A stretch of DNA of 64,000 nt from Falsiroseomonas sp051860665 (GTDB taxonomy: Bacteria > Pseudomonadota > Alphaproteobacteria > Acetobacterales > Acetobacteraceae), in contig NZ_JBHYDM010000010.1 of NCBI RefSeq assembly GCF_051860665.1, forward strand, positions 113,973 through 177,972. The letters run 5' to 3'. Position 1 is the first letter of the stretch. Every line of letters starts with the position of its first letter. Shown piece after piece: positions 33,678 to 41,547 of the stretch. Position numbers and translations under genes: made by a program. The notes beneath the pieces were generated by a model. The model was not told where the DNA came from. It was given only the letters and a program-made list of their open reading frames with translations, and did not search any database.

Positions 33678-35209
33678 GCCCGCGACAGGGGGCGGCGCAG
33701 GGCAAGCCGCCCCAGCAGGCGCCGCAGCAACGCCAGCAGATCCGCCTCCGCCCCCTCCGGGCGTCCCGACAGCGCCCAGAGGGTGAAGAGCAGCGCGGCA
33801 TAGCTGGTGCTGCCCAGCGCCACCCCCTCCAGCAGCCGCAGCGCCGCGCGCCCGCCGGTCTCCGGCGCCGCGGCCCAGCCCAGGCCCGCGCTCCAGAGCA
33901 GGGCCGCCATGGCGCCGGTGGCCAGGGCCGGTCGCCAGAGCTGCCGCACCAGCCGGCCCAGGCTGATCCGCAGCAGGGCCAGGGCGCGCTGGACCAGCAG
34001 CATGTGCTCCGCAAGCACCGCCAGGCCCACGGCCAGCGCGGCGCCGGTGAGCCCGTGCCCCGGCGTCAGCAGCAGCAGCAGCCCGAGCCGTGCGCCCCCC
34101 GCGCCGAAGGCGATGGCCAGCAGCGTCGCCAGCCGCGTATGGGCCACGAGCAGCGCGCTGCTGACATTGCCGAAGGGCGTCAGCACGCTGGCAATGCCGA
34201 GCACCACCACCACCGGCACCGCCTCCAGCCAGGCCTGGCCGAAGCCCAGCGCGATGACGGGGCCGGCGATGGCGGAAATGCCGATGCCGGCGGGCAGGGT
34301 CAGCAGCGCCAGCAGGGCGCAGATGCGCAGGTAATTCGCCCGGCCGGCATCCGCCTCGCTGCGATGGCTGGCGGCGAAGCCGGGCATGCAGGCGCGGCAG
34401 ACCGGGTCCACCAGCTCCGAGGAGGGCAGCACCGCGACCTCCACCCCCACGGCGTAATGGCCGACCGAGGTGGGGCCCAGCACGCGGCCGATCACCAGGC
34501 TTTCCGAGCGTTCCTTCACCATGTTGGTGACGCTGAGCGCCCAGGTCCAGGCGGAGACGCCGGCCAGGCTGCGCCAGGCCACCAGGGTCAGCCGCGGCCG
34601 ATAGGGGTGCAGCACATAGCTCATCAGCACCAGGCCGAGGCGGTTGACGAAGATGCCGGCCACCAGCGCCCAGTGGCTGCGCACCAGGAAGGCCAGCCCG
34701 ATCGTCACCAGGATTCCGGCCAGGCGCGGATAGAGGTTCAGCGCGAACTCCCGCTCGAAGCGCAGGTTGCGGCGGAAATCGACGGCGCCGATATTGGCCA
34801 GGCCGCTGAGCGCGGCCGAGAGCGCCAGCGCCAGCAGCACCGGCTCCAGCCGCGCATCGCCGAAGAAGCCGGCGGCCGGCGCCGCGGCGATCCAGACCAG
34901 CGTGCCCACCAGCAGCCCGCGCAGCAGGTTCAGCGTGAAGCCGGTGTCGTACATGGCGCGATCGGGCGCCTTGGCACGGATGATCTGATCCTCCACGCCC
35001 AGCACCAGACACACCTCCAACGCCACGGCGAAGGAGGAGGCGAGCGCGATCAGGCCGAAATCCTCCGGCGCCAGCAGCCGCACCAGGATCAACGTGCTGA
35101 CCAGGCCCATCAGCCGCGTCGCCATGCGCCAGGCCACCACCCAGGCGGCGCCGAAGGCGGTGCGGGACAGGATGCTGCCCTGCGCCGCCTGCTTCGTCTC
35201 AGGCGGCAT
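33674..35209 (-). CDS. Wzx-type polysaccharide flippase (MOP superfamily)
   Basis: 511-residue integral membrane protein with about 12-14 hydrophobic helices. Family blocks include ILVRLLAPEDFGLIALA near the N-terminus, VEDQIIRAKAPDRAMYDTGF and later TNMVKERSESLVIGRVLGPTSVGHY and LGFGQAWLEAVPVVVVL, as in the PST/lipopolysaccharide exporter branch (WzxC-like). It should flip the lipid-linked repeat unit across the inner membrane. It starts 3 bases after the amidotransferase stop and overlaps the following GT2 start, in an operon with the epimerase upstream. It is the only flippase in the window, so it likely serves the exosortase-linked polysaccharide. Confidence 0.9.
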   Translation of the reverse strand: MPPETKQAAQGSILSRTAFGAAWVVAWRMATRLMGLVSTLILVRLLAPEDFGLIALASSFAVALEVCLVLGVEDQIIRAKAPDRAMYDTGFTLNLLRGLLVGTLVWIAAAPAAGFFGDARLEPVLLALALSAALSGLANIGAVDFRRNLRFEREFALNLYPRLAGILVTIGLAFLVRSHWALVAGIFVNRLGLVLMSYVLHPYRPRLTLVAWRSLAGVSAWTWALSVTNMVKERSESLVIGRVLGPTSVGHYAVGVEVAVLPSSELVDPVCRACMPGFAASHRSEADAGRANYLRICALLALLTLPAGIGISAIAGPVIALGFGQAWLEAVPVVVVLGIASVLTPFGNVSSALLVAHTRLATLLAIAFGAGGARLGLLLLLTPGHGLTGAALAVGLAVLAEHMLLVQRALALLRISLGRLVRQLWRPALATGAMAALLWSAGLGWAAAPETGGRAALRLLEGVALGSTSYAALLFTLWALSGRPEGAEADLLALLRRLLGRLALRRPLSRA

Positions 35210-35212
35210 CGA

Positions 35213-37120
35213 TCAGGCCTGCGCCATCTCGGTCTCGGCCGGCTGCGCCGCACCGCGCAGGAAGCCTTCCATCACCAGCAGCTGCCAGATCGGCTGCGCA
35301 TGGTCCGCGGCGCCGCTGGCATGTTCGTCCACCAGCCGCGTCAGCGCCGCGGCATCGAACAGGCCGCTGTCCAGCATCGCCTCGCTGCCCAGCCGCGCGC
35401 GCACCGTCTCCGCCCGCGCGCGGAACTGTTGCGCGATGCCCTGGGCGAAGCCGCGCTTCGGGCCGTGCAGCACCGCATCGGGCAGCAGCGGCGCCATGGC
35501 CTGGCGCAGCACCTGCTTGCCGGTGCCGCCGCGCAGCTTGAGATGCGCGGGCAGCTTCATGCCCCATTCGACGAGGTCATGCGCCAGCAGCGGCGGCCGC
35601 ACCTCCAGCGAGACGGCCATGCTGGTGCGGTCCAGCTTGGTCAGGATATCGCCCGGCAGATAGGTGTGCAGGTCGGCATATTGCGCCTGCAGCAGCGCAT
35701 CCTCCGGATCGCATTCCGCCATCAGCGCCACGAAACGGGCGGAAGGATCATGGCCTTCCAGCGCGCCGCGCAGGCCGGGCGAGAGCAGGGCACGGCGGCG
35801 CGCATCGTGCAGCTTGCAGACGGTGCGGTAGTAGCCGAGCGCGCTGTCCAGGCTCAGCTCGGTCAGCGTGTTGCGCGCGCGCAGCCAGCGCGGCGCGCCG
35901 GCCAGCACCGGATAGGCGGCGGCCAGCCGGCCGATCACCTGGCGCCGGACACCCGCAGGCAGCAGCCGCCGCACGCCCTCCGAGAGGTTGTGGAAGCGGT
36001 AGCGCCGGTAGCCGCCAAAGACCTCGTCGCCGCCATCCCCGGAGAGTGCGACCGTGACGTGCCGCCGCGCCAGGCTGCAGACGGCCAGGGTGGGGACGGA
36101 GGAATGGTCGCCAAAGGGCTCGCCGAACAGTGCCGCCTGATGGCGCGCCGCGGCCAGGTAGTCCGTGCCGGCGGCCTGCGCATGGTGGCGCGTGCCGCAG
36201 CGGGCGGCGACCGCGGCAGCGATGGCGCTTTCATCCTCCGGTCCCTCGAAGCCCATTGTGAAGCTGTCGATCCCCGGACGGGCGCGGGCGGCGAGGGCGG
36301 TGACGGCGCCGGAATCGAGCCCACCCGAGAGGAAGGCACCGAGCGGCACATCCGCCATCAGCCGTGCCCGCACCGCATCGTCCAGTCGTCGCGCGAGCTC
36401 CGCCGGCGCATCCGCCGGCGCCGCGGCGGCGCGCGTCGGCGGCTGCCAGTAGCGGTAGAGCGCCGCGGGTTCCGGCCGCCCCCGCTGGAGCAGCAGCGCA
36501 TGCGCCGGCGGCAGGCGCTGGATGCCCGCATGGATGCTGTGCGGATCGGGCACATAGCCGAGCGCGAGGAAATCCTCGACCGCCGCGGCGTTGATCCCGC
36601 GCGTCAGGCCCGGCAGCGCCAGCAGCGGCTGCAATTCGGAGGCGAAGGCCCAGCCTCCGCCTTGCAGTCGCGCATAATGCAGCGGCTTCTCGCCCAGCCG
36701 GTCGCGCGCCAGCAGCAATTCGCCGCGCGCGCGGTCCCACAGGGCGAAGGCAAACATGCCATCCAGCCGGTCCAGCACGGCCAGGCCCCAGGCCTTCCAG
36801 CCGAGCAGGATCGCCTCGGTATCGGATCGCGTGCGGAAGACGTGGCCGAGGCCTTCCAGCGTCTGGCGCAGCGCCGCGTGGTTGTAGATCTCGCCGTTGA
36901 AGGCGATCACCACGCTTCCATCCCCGGTCGCCATCGGCTGCTGGCCGCCGGCCAGGTCGACGATCGCCAGGCGGCGATGGCCGAGGCCCAGATGCGCCTC
37001 GGCATGATGGCCCTCGCCATCCGGCCCGCGATGGCGCAGCAGGTCCGACATGCGGCGAAGCGCCGTGCCATCCGGCAGGGCGGGATCGAGCGGGTGGAAC
37101 AGACCGACGAGGCCACACAT
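35213..37120 (-). CDS. AsnB-type glutamine-dependent amidotransferase, exosortase-associated type
   Basis: 635 residues. The N-terminal glutaminase domain begins MCGLVGLF, with Cys2 as nucleophile, then HRGPDGEG and FNGEIYNH. The C-terminal synthetase domain has the PP-loop FLSGGLDSGAVTA, GDGGDEVFGGYRRY and SMAVSLEVRPPLL. The family includes asparagine synthetases and the amidotransferases regularly found with exosortase A. Surrounded by glycan genes, it more likely amidates a sugar uronate or amino-sugar precursor than makes asparagine (inference). The ATG at 37120 is fixed by the need for Cys2 and has AGGAGAG upstream. A run of ten C (coding strand) lies 26 bases before the start. Confidence 0.88.
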   Translation of the reverse strand: MCGLVGLFHPLDPALPDGTALRRMSDLLRHRGPDGEGHHAEAHLGLGHRRLAIVDLAGGQQPMATGDGSVVIAFNGEIYNHAALRQTLEGLGHVFRTRSDTEAILLGWKAWGLAVLDRLDGMFAFALWDRARGELLLARDRLGEKPLHYARLQGGGWAFASELQPLLALPGLTRGINAAAVEDFLALGYVPDPHSIHAGIQRLPPAHALLLQRGRPEPAALYRYWQPPTRAAAAPADAPAELARRLDDAVRARLMADVPLGAFLSGGLDSGAVTALAARARPGIDSFTMGFEGPEDESAIAAAVAARCGTRHHAQAAGTDYLAAARHQAALFGEPFGDHSSVPTLAVCSLARRHVTVALSGDGGDEVFGGYRRYRFHNLSEGVRRLLPAGVRRQVIGRLAAAYPVLAGAPRWLRARNTLTELSLDSALGYYRTVCKLHDARRRALLSPGLRGALEGHDPSARFVALMAECDPEDALLQAQYADLHTYLPGDILTKLDRTSMAVSLEVRPPLLAHDLVEWGMKLPAHLKLRGGTGKQVLRQAMAPLLPDAVLHGPKRGFAQGIAQQFRARAETVRARLGSEAMLDSGLFDAAALTRLVDEHASGAADHAQPIWQLLVMEGFLRGAAQPAETEMAQA

Positions 37121-37146
37121 GCACGGACTCTCCTGGCGCGTGGTTC

Positions 37147-37156
37147 GGGGGGGGGG
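37147..37156. repeat. Homopolymer G10/C10 in the 5' region of the amidotransferase gene
   Basis: Ten consecutive G on the plus strand (C on the coding strand of the amidotransferase), between its ribosome site and any upstream promoter. Runs of this length can vary by slippage, but at this base composition one or two are expected by chance in 64 kb. Confidence 0.9.
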
Positions 37157-37272
37157 CGCTTGCGAGCGGACGGGGCCGCGTTCATCCTGATCGGGCAGGA
37201 TGGCGGGAGGCAGGGCTTGGTGCGGCAGCGCGGCGTGGCGGAAGCCTGCGATCCATCGCCAGGCGGGATGGG

Positions 37273-38370
37273 CTAGGTGCCCGGCCGCTGGTCCTGGCGC
37301 ACCGCCATCGCCGTCATCCTGGGCCTGTCCGTCGCCTCCTGGGCCCTGGTCGCGCTGCTCCTCGGCTGGCTTTTCGGCTGAGGCCGGCGGGCTGGCCGCG
37401 GCGCGGCGCCGGGCTGGATCTCGGAAAGCGCCGGGCTGCCCGCGCGCAGCCACCCGATCACCGCTGCCAGACCCTCCTCCAGCGGCACCGGCGGCTTCAG
37501 CCCCAGCGCCTGGCGGGCGCGCAGCACGGAGCCGACGGAATGGCGGATATCGCCGAGCCGGGCCGGCTGGTGTTCCAGCTGTGGCTCCCGCCCGCAGGCG
37601 CGGCCGATGGCGGCCGAAAGCTCGAGCAGCGAGCTGGGCTGGCCGGTGCAGACATTGAAGACGGGCGCGGCGGTCTCGGCCACCGGCAGCGCGGCGAGCA
37701 GGGCCGCCACCACATCGGCGACGAAGACGAAGTCGCGCGTCTGCCGGCCATCGCCATGCAGCGAAAGCGGCAGGCCGCGATTCAGCCTCTCGCAGAAGAT
37801 GGAGATGACGCCGGAATAGGGCGAGCGCGGATCCTGCCGCGGGCCATAGACGTTGAAGAAGCGCAGCCCGGTCGTCGGCACGCCATGCACCTGGCCCGCG
37901 ACCCGCGCATGCTGCTCGCAGCCCAGCTTGTCCGCGCCATAGGCCGATAGCGGCCGCGCCGGCGCATCCTCATCCAGCGGGCAGAGTTCCGGCATGCCGT
38001 AGATGGCGGCGGAGGAGGCATAGACCACCGGCACGGCGCTGGCGCGCCCGCTGCCCGCGCGCGCCGCATCCAGCACGGCGATGGTGGCGGAGAGATTGAC
38101 GCGATGCGTCTCCAGCCAGGCTTCCGTGCAGCGCGCGACGGAGGCGATGGCGGCGAGGTGGAAGCAGCCATCCACGCCCTGCATCGCCGCGCGCACCACC
38201 GCCGGATCCTCCACCCGGCCGACGATCAGCGAGGCGCCGCGCGCAAGATTGGCGCGCGATCCGGTCGAGAGATCGTCGAGCACCCGCACCTGGTCGCCGC
38301 GCGCCAGCAGGGCGGCGCAGAGGTGGGAGCCGATGAAGCCGCAGCCGCCTGTCACGAGAAGTAATGCCAC
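37273..38370 (-). CDS. NAD-dependent nucleotide-sugar epimerase/dehydratase
   Basis: Extended SDR of 365 residues: NAD motif TGGCGFIGSH at the N-terminus, YASSAAIYG, active site Tyr/Lys in SAYGADKLGCEQ, and RFFNVYGPRQDP. These are features of UDP-glucose/UDP-GlcNAc 4-epimerase and related enzymes. It should supply an activated sugar for the locus. The GTG at 38370 puts the NAD motif in the normal place; the frame extends to another GTG at 38418. After the family's usual end (GWLRAGSP) there is an unusual 50-residue Pro/Arg/Gln-rich tail that lies antisense to a possible small plus-strand gene. First gene of the minus-strand unit epimerase-amidotransferase-flippase-GT2, with 152 bases before the amidotransferase. 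Confidence 0.87.
   Translation of the reverse strand: MALLLVTGGCGFIGSHLCAALLARGDQVRVLDDLSTGSRANLARGASLIVGRVEDPAVVRAAMQGVDGCFHLAAIASVARCTEAWLETHRVNLSATIAVLDAARAGSGRASAVPVVYASSAAIYGMPELCPLDEDAPARPLSAYGADKLGCEQHARVAGQVHGVPTTGLRFFNVYGPRQDPRSPYSGVISIFCERLNRGLPLSLHGDGRQTRDFVFVADVVAALLAALPVAETAAPVFNVCTGQPSSLLELSAAIGRACGREPQLEHQPARLGDIRHSVGSVLRARQALGLKPPVPLEEGLAAVIGWLRAGSPALSEIQPGAAPRPARRPQPKSQPRSSATRAQEATDRPRMTAMAVRQDQRPGT
37277..37381 (+). CDS. Possible 34-residue single-span membrane protein
   Basis: A GTG-started frame reads VPGRWSWRTAIAVI and continues as one hydrophobic helix ending LLGWLFG, with Arg and Trp residues before the helix and no charged residue inside. This is the layout of tiny inner-membrane proteins. 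It is antisense to the unconserved tail of the epimerase gene, which could explain that tail. No good ribosome site is visible, and short hydrophobic frames can arise by chance, so this is tentative. Confidence 0.35.
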   Translation: MPGRWSWRTAIAVILGLSVASWALVALLLGWLFG

Positions 38371-38605
38371 CGGACTACCGTGCTTTTTCCATGCCGCATG
38401 CTTAGCCCCTTTCCCCACAAAATAGACTGTTCGAATTAATGGTTCGCATGTTCTTGATAGTATGCGTTTTGATTATCCAAATTACGCTTAAGGTAATTAG
38501 TCGGCGCAATATTCTCATGGAATAAATTTGATCATTTTTATGCTGCCATGGATCGGATTTTGGAGGATGTTCCGCCGGCAATGAACGCCAGGAAGGGAGC
38601 AGAGG
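38371..38605. other. AT-rich divergent intergenic region
   Basis: 235 bases between the minus-strand epimerase and plus-strand GT2 genes, markedly AT-rich from 38,415 to 38,560. A possible plus-strand promoter is TTGATT (38469-38474), 17 bases, GGTAAT (38492-38497). A strong purine-rich ribosome site (AGGAAGGGAGCAGAGG) precedes the GT2 ATG. Confidence 0.4.
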
Positions 38606-39598
38606 ATGCGGATCAGCCTCATCTGCCCGGTCTACGACACGCCCCCCCCGCTGCTGCGCGCTGCGGCACGCTCGGTGCTGGACGCGACGCCGGGGGCGTC
38701 CGGCATCCTGCAGCTCATCCTGGTGGACGATGCCTCGCGCGCTGCGCCAACGCGCGCGGCCCTTCAGCAATTGGCGGTGGAGGATGCGCGCGTGCTGGTG
38801 CTGCGCAGCCCGCGCAACCGCGGGCCGGCGAGTGCGCGCAACCTCGGCCTTGAAGCCGCCATCGGGGACTGGATCGGCTTCCTCGATGCCGACGATCTCT
38901 GGCTGCCCGGGCATCTCGAAAGGCTGGCTTCCGTCGCCGCCACGCATCCCGATGCGGCCTGGATCGGCGCTGGCCATGTCCTGCTGCAACCGGGCGGCGG
39001 ATGCCCGCCGGCGCCACGCCTGCCCGCCGCCGAGGGCCTGCCGCTGGCACCCGGCCTGCGGCGCCATGAAGGTGCCGGCCTGACGCGGCTGATGCTGGCC
39101 AATTTCTGGATGCATCTGGGCGCCATGGTGGTGCGGCGCGCGGTGCTGCGGCAGGCCGGCGGCTTCGCCGAGGGGCTGAGCTACGGCGAGGACATCCACC
39201 TGATGGCGCGGCTGTCCACCCTGGCGCCGCTGCACTACCTGGAGGCGGAGGGCTATGCCTGGCGTCGCGGCCGGCCGAGCCTGACCTCCAGCGCCGCGCG
39301 GCTGCGCTTCGATTCGCTGCGCGTGCACCAGATCGCCGCGCAGGACCCGCTGCTGCGCGGCTTCGCGCGGGAACATCGATGGGCGCGCTACAAGGCCACC
39401 AAGGGCCTGGCGCTGAACAACCTGCTGGCCGGGCGCCGTGCCGCCGCGCTGCATGCGGCGCTGCGGGCCTGGCTGCTCGATCCGCGGGAGGTCCACGACC
39501 TTTCGCACTTCCTGCGCCTCTGGCTCGGCGGCACCGAGGGCCGCGACCTCAGGCGCTACAGCCAAGCCGAACAGTTTTCCGTACGGAGCGCCCCTTGA
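38606..39598 (+). CDS. GT2-family glycosyltransferase
   Basis: 330-residue GT-A glycosyltransferase: MRISLICPVYDTPPPLL, LILVDDASRAAPTR, RNRGPASARNLGLEAA and the metal site FLDADDLWLPGHL, all standard family-2 motifs. The acceptor part includes SYGEDIHLMARL, which supplies the ED catalytic base. The ATG at 38606 directly follows a strong ribosome site. First gene of a three-gene plus-strand unit with an FkbM methyltransferase (TTGA overlap) and another GT2. A run of eight C encodes the Pro-Pro-Pro near codon 13. The unit probably adds and methylates side-chain sugars; donor unknown. Confidence 0.88.
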   Translation: MRISLICPVYDTPPPLLRAAARSVLDATPGASGILQLILVDDASRAAPTRAALQQLAVEDARVLVLRSPRNRGPASARNLGLEAAIGDWIGFLDADDLWLPGHLERLASVAATHPDAAWIGAGHVLLQPGGGCPPAPRLPAAEGLPLAPGLRRHEGAGLTRLMLANFWMHLGAMVVRRAVLRQAGGFAEGLSYGEDIHLMARLSTLAPLHYLEAEGYAWRRGRPSLTSSAARLRFDSLRVHQIAAQDPLLRGFAREHRWARYKATKGLALNNLLAGRRAAALHAALRAWLLDPREVHDLSHFLRLWLGGTEGRDLRRYSQAEQFSVRSAP

Positions 39599-40560
39599 AC
39601 GCCATTCCTCTTGATGCGGCCGCGCCGGGCGAAGGCTCGCGACTCGCGCGCCTGAAATCCGCGGCGTTGCGCAGCGTCTGCGCCGCCACCCGCTACTACT
39701 TCCAGCGCGTGCCAGGCCGCTTCGGCAAGGCCTGGATCTGGCGCCACCTGGTGGAGCGCCGCCTGTTGTGGCGCAGCCTGGAGATCGAGGCGCGGTCGCA
39801 TTTCGGCGCCCGCTTCGCCGGCAGCTTCCCCGACAGTGTGCACAGCACCATGTACTTCTTCGGCGTCTGGGAACCGACCATCACCGCCATCTACCGCGCC
39901 GCCCTGCGGCCGGGCGATGTGGTGGTGGATATCGGCGCCAATGTCGGCACCCATGCGCTGCTCGCCGCGCATCTGGTGGGGCCGACGGGGCGCGTGCATG
40001 CCGTGGAGGCCTCGCCCTGGATCCATGCGCGCCTGCGGCAGAACCTGGCGACCAATGGCGTGACCAATGTCCACACCTACAACCTGGCGGCGACCGAGGC
40101 GCCGGGCACCGTCTCCGTCTATCTGCATGACGCGCGCAACCTGGGCGGCACCACCATCCTGCCGACCGAGGCAGCACGCCTCGGCAGTGCGCATGAGGCG
40201 CTGGTGGAAGGCCTGCCGCTCGGCCAGATCGTGCCGCCGGCGGAGCTTCGGGCGGCGCGGCTGATCAAGATGGATGTCGAGGGCGCGGAATGGCTGGTGG
40301 CGCAGGGCATGCGCGACGTGCTGCCGCTGCTGCGCGACGATGCGGAGATCCTCTGCGAGGTGAATCCCGCCGCGCTGCGTCAGCTGGGCGGCTCGCTGGA
40401 GGCCTTCCTGGCGCTTTTCGCTGCGGCCGGCTTCCGGCCCTTCGAGGTCGCGAACCGCTATGCCGCGGATTTCTACATCGACCCGCCGCCGCTGGAGCTG
40501 GTGCCGCTGACGCGGCGCGACTTCGAACTGGCGGACCTGGTCTTCCGCAAGGCCGGCTGA
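39595..40560 (+). CDS. FkbM-family methyltransferase
   Basis: 321-residue SAM-dependent methyltransferase with VVVDIGANVGTHALLAAHLVG, VHAVEASPWIHARL and the FkbM block LIKMDVEGAEWLVAQG, then EILCEVNP. The first 95 residues form a basic N-terminal extension with ATRYYFQRVPGRFGKAW. A TTG at 39595 overlapping the GT2 stop (TTGA) is the most economical start; no in-frame ATG occurs before the core. It lies between two GT2 genes, so methylation of a sugar those enzymes add is likely. It differs clearly from the other FkbM protein of the window and probably has another target. Confidence 0.83.
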   Translation: MNAIPLDAAAPGEGSRLARLKSAALRSVCAATRYYFQRVPGRFGKAWIWRHLVERRLLWRSLEIEARSHFGARFAGSFPDSVHSTMYFFGVWEPTITAIYRAALRPGDVVVDIGANVGTHALLAAHLVGPTGRVHAVEASPWIHARLRQNLATNGVTNVHTYNLAATEAPGTVSVYLHDARNLGGTTILPTEAARLGSAHEALVEGLPLGQIVPPAELRAARLIKMDVEGAEWLVAQGMRDVLPLLRDDAEILCEVNPAALRQLGGSLEAFLALFAAAGFRPFEVANRYAADFYIDPPPLELVPLTRRDFELADLVFRKAG

Positions 40561-40562
40561 GC

Positions 40563-41543
40563 ATGCGCCGCCTGTCCGTCATCATCCCCACCTACAATCG
40601 CGCGGCGCTGCTGGCCGAGACGCTGCAGGCCGTGCTGGCGCAGAGCTGCCCGGCCGGGGAAGTCATCGTGGTGGATGACGGCGGCAGCGACGAGACCCCG
40701 GCGGTGGTGGCACGCCATGCGCCGCAGGTCGTCTACCACCGCATCGCGAATGGCGGCGACCTGGCGGCGCGCAATGCCGGGCTGGCGCTGGCGCGCGGCG
40801 AGCTGGTGGCCTTCTGCGACAGCGACGACCTGTGGCAGCCGGGGATGCTCGCCACCATGCAGGCGCTGTGGCGGGCGGAGCCCGGGCTGCGCGCCGCCTT
40901 CGCCAATTTCCGCATCCTGCGCGACGGTGCCTTGCAGCCGGGCGACAAGTTCGCCGATGCGCCGCCGGGCTGGTGGGGCGGGCTGCGCGCCATCGATGAC
41001 GGGCTCGCGGTCTTCGATGCGCCGATCCTGGCGCGGCTGGTCCGCTTCCAGCCCTGCTTTCCCTCCTGCCTCGTCGCGAAGGCCGATTTCCTGCGCGGCA
41101 TCGGTGGCTGGGACGAAAGCGTCGGCCGCCCGGTCAGCGGCGACCTGGCCACCATCCTGCGCATCGCCGAGCACGCGCCGATCGGCGTGGCGCTGCGACC
41201 GCTGGTCGCCATCCGCAAGCATGGCGCGAATTTCTCGGGCGATGTGCAGGCGATGAACCTGGGCGATGCGCAGGTGCTGGAGCATGTGCTGGCGCAGCGA
41301 CCCGCGCTCGCCCCGCTGCGGGCGGAGATCACCGCCAGCATCGCCGCCCGCCGCGCCGCGGCGCTGGATACCGCCTTCGCGCGGCAGGATCTTGCCGCCG
41401 TGCGGGCGATCTATGCGCTGCTGCCGCCGGCAGGACGCGGCGGGCTGCGCCGGGTGAAGCGCGGCGTGGCCGCGCTGCCCGCGCCGCTCGGCCAGCTGGC
41501 CGGCGCCGCGCTGCTGCGGCTGGGCTCGCTGCGCGGGCGCTGA
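40563..41543 (+). CDS. GT2-family glycosyltransferase
   Basis: 326-residue GT-A glycosyltransferase with the textbook opening LSVIIPTYNRAALLAETLQAVL, EVIVVDDGGSDET, NGGDLAARNAGLALARGELVAFCDSDDLWQPG and, later, GGWDESVGRPVSGDLATILRI. The ATG at 40563 follows the FkbM stop by 2 bases. Last gene of the plus-strand GT2-FkbM-GT2 unit; it ends 4 bases from the convergent Tat-type RIFT-barrel protein gene. The C-terminal Arg-rich amphipathic part (LRRVKRGVAALP) may associate with the membrane. Confidence 0.88.
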   Translation: MRRLSVIIPTYNRAALLAETLQAVLAQSCPAGEVIVVDDGGSDETPAVVARHAPQVVYHRIANGGDLAARNAGLALARGELVAFCDSDDLWQPGMLATMQALWRAEPGLRAAFANFRILRDGALQPGDKFADAPPGWWGGLRAIDDGLAVFDAPILARLVRFQPCFPSCLVAKADFLRGIGGWDESVGRPVSGDLATILRIAEHAPIGVALRPLVAIRKHGANFSGDVQAMNLGDAQVLEHVLAQRPALAPLRAEITASIAARRAAALDTAFARQDLAAVRAIYALLPPAGRGGLRRVKRGVAALPAPLGQLAGAALLRLGSLRGR

Positions 41544-41547
41544 CACG

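Noticed and set aside
34004..37276. Open reading frame of 1090 codons on the plus strand opposite flippase and amidotransferase
   Set aside because: Antisense shadow; low-complexity Arg/Gln/His content and no family motifs, whereas the minus strand has clear motifs.
38642..38649. C8 run near the start of a GT2 gene, and G8 runs at 21761-21768 and 48748-48755, as phase-variation tracts
   Set aside because: At this base composition many 8-base G or C runs are expected by chance in 64 kb; these encode ordinary Pro or Gly stretches.
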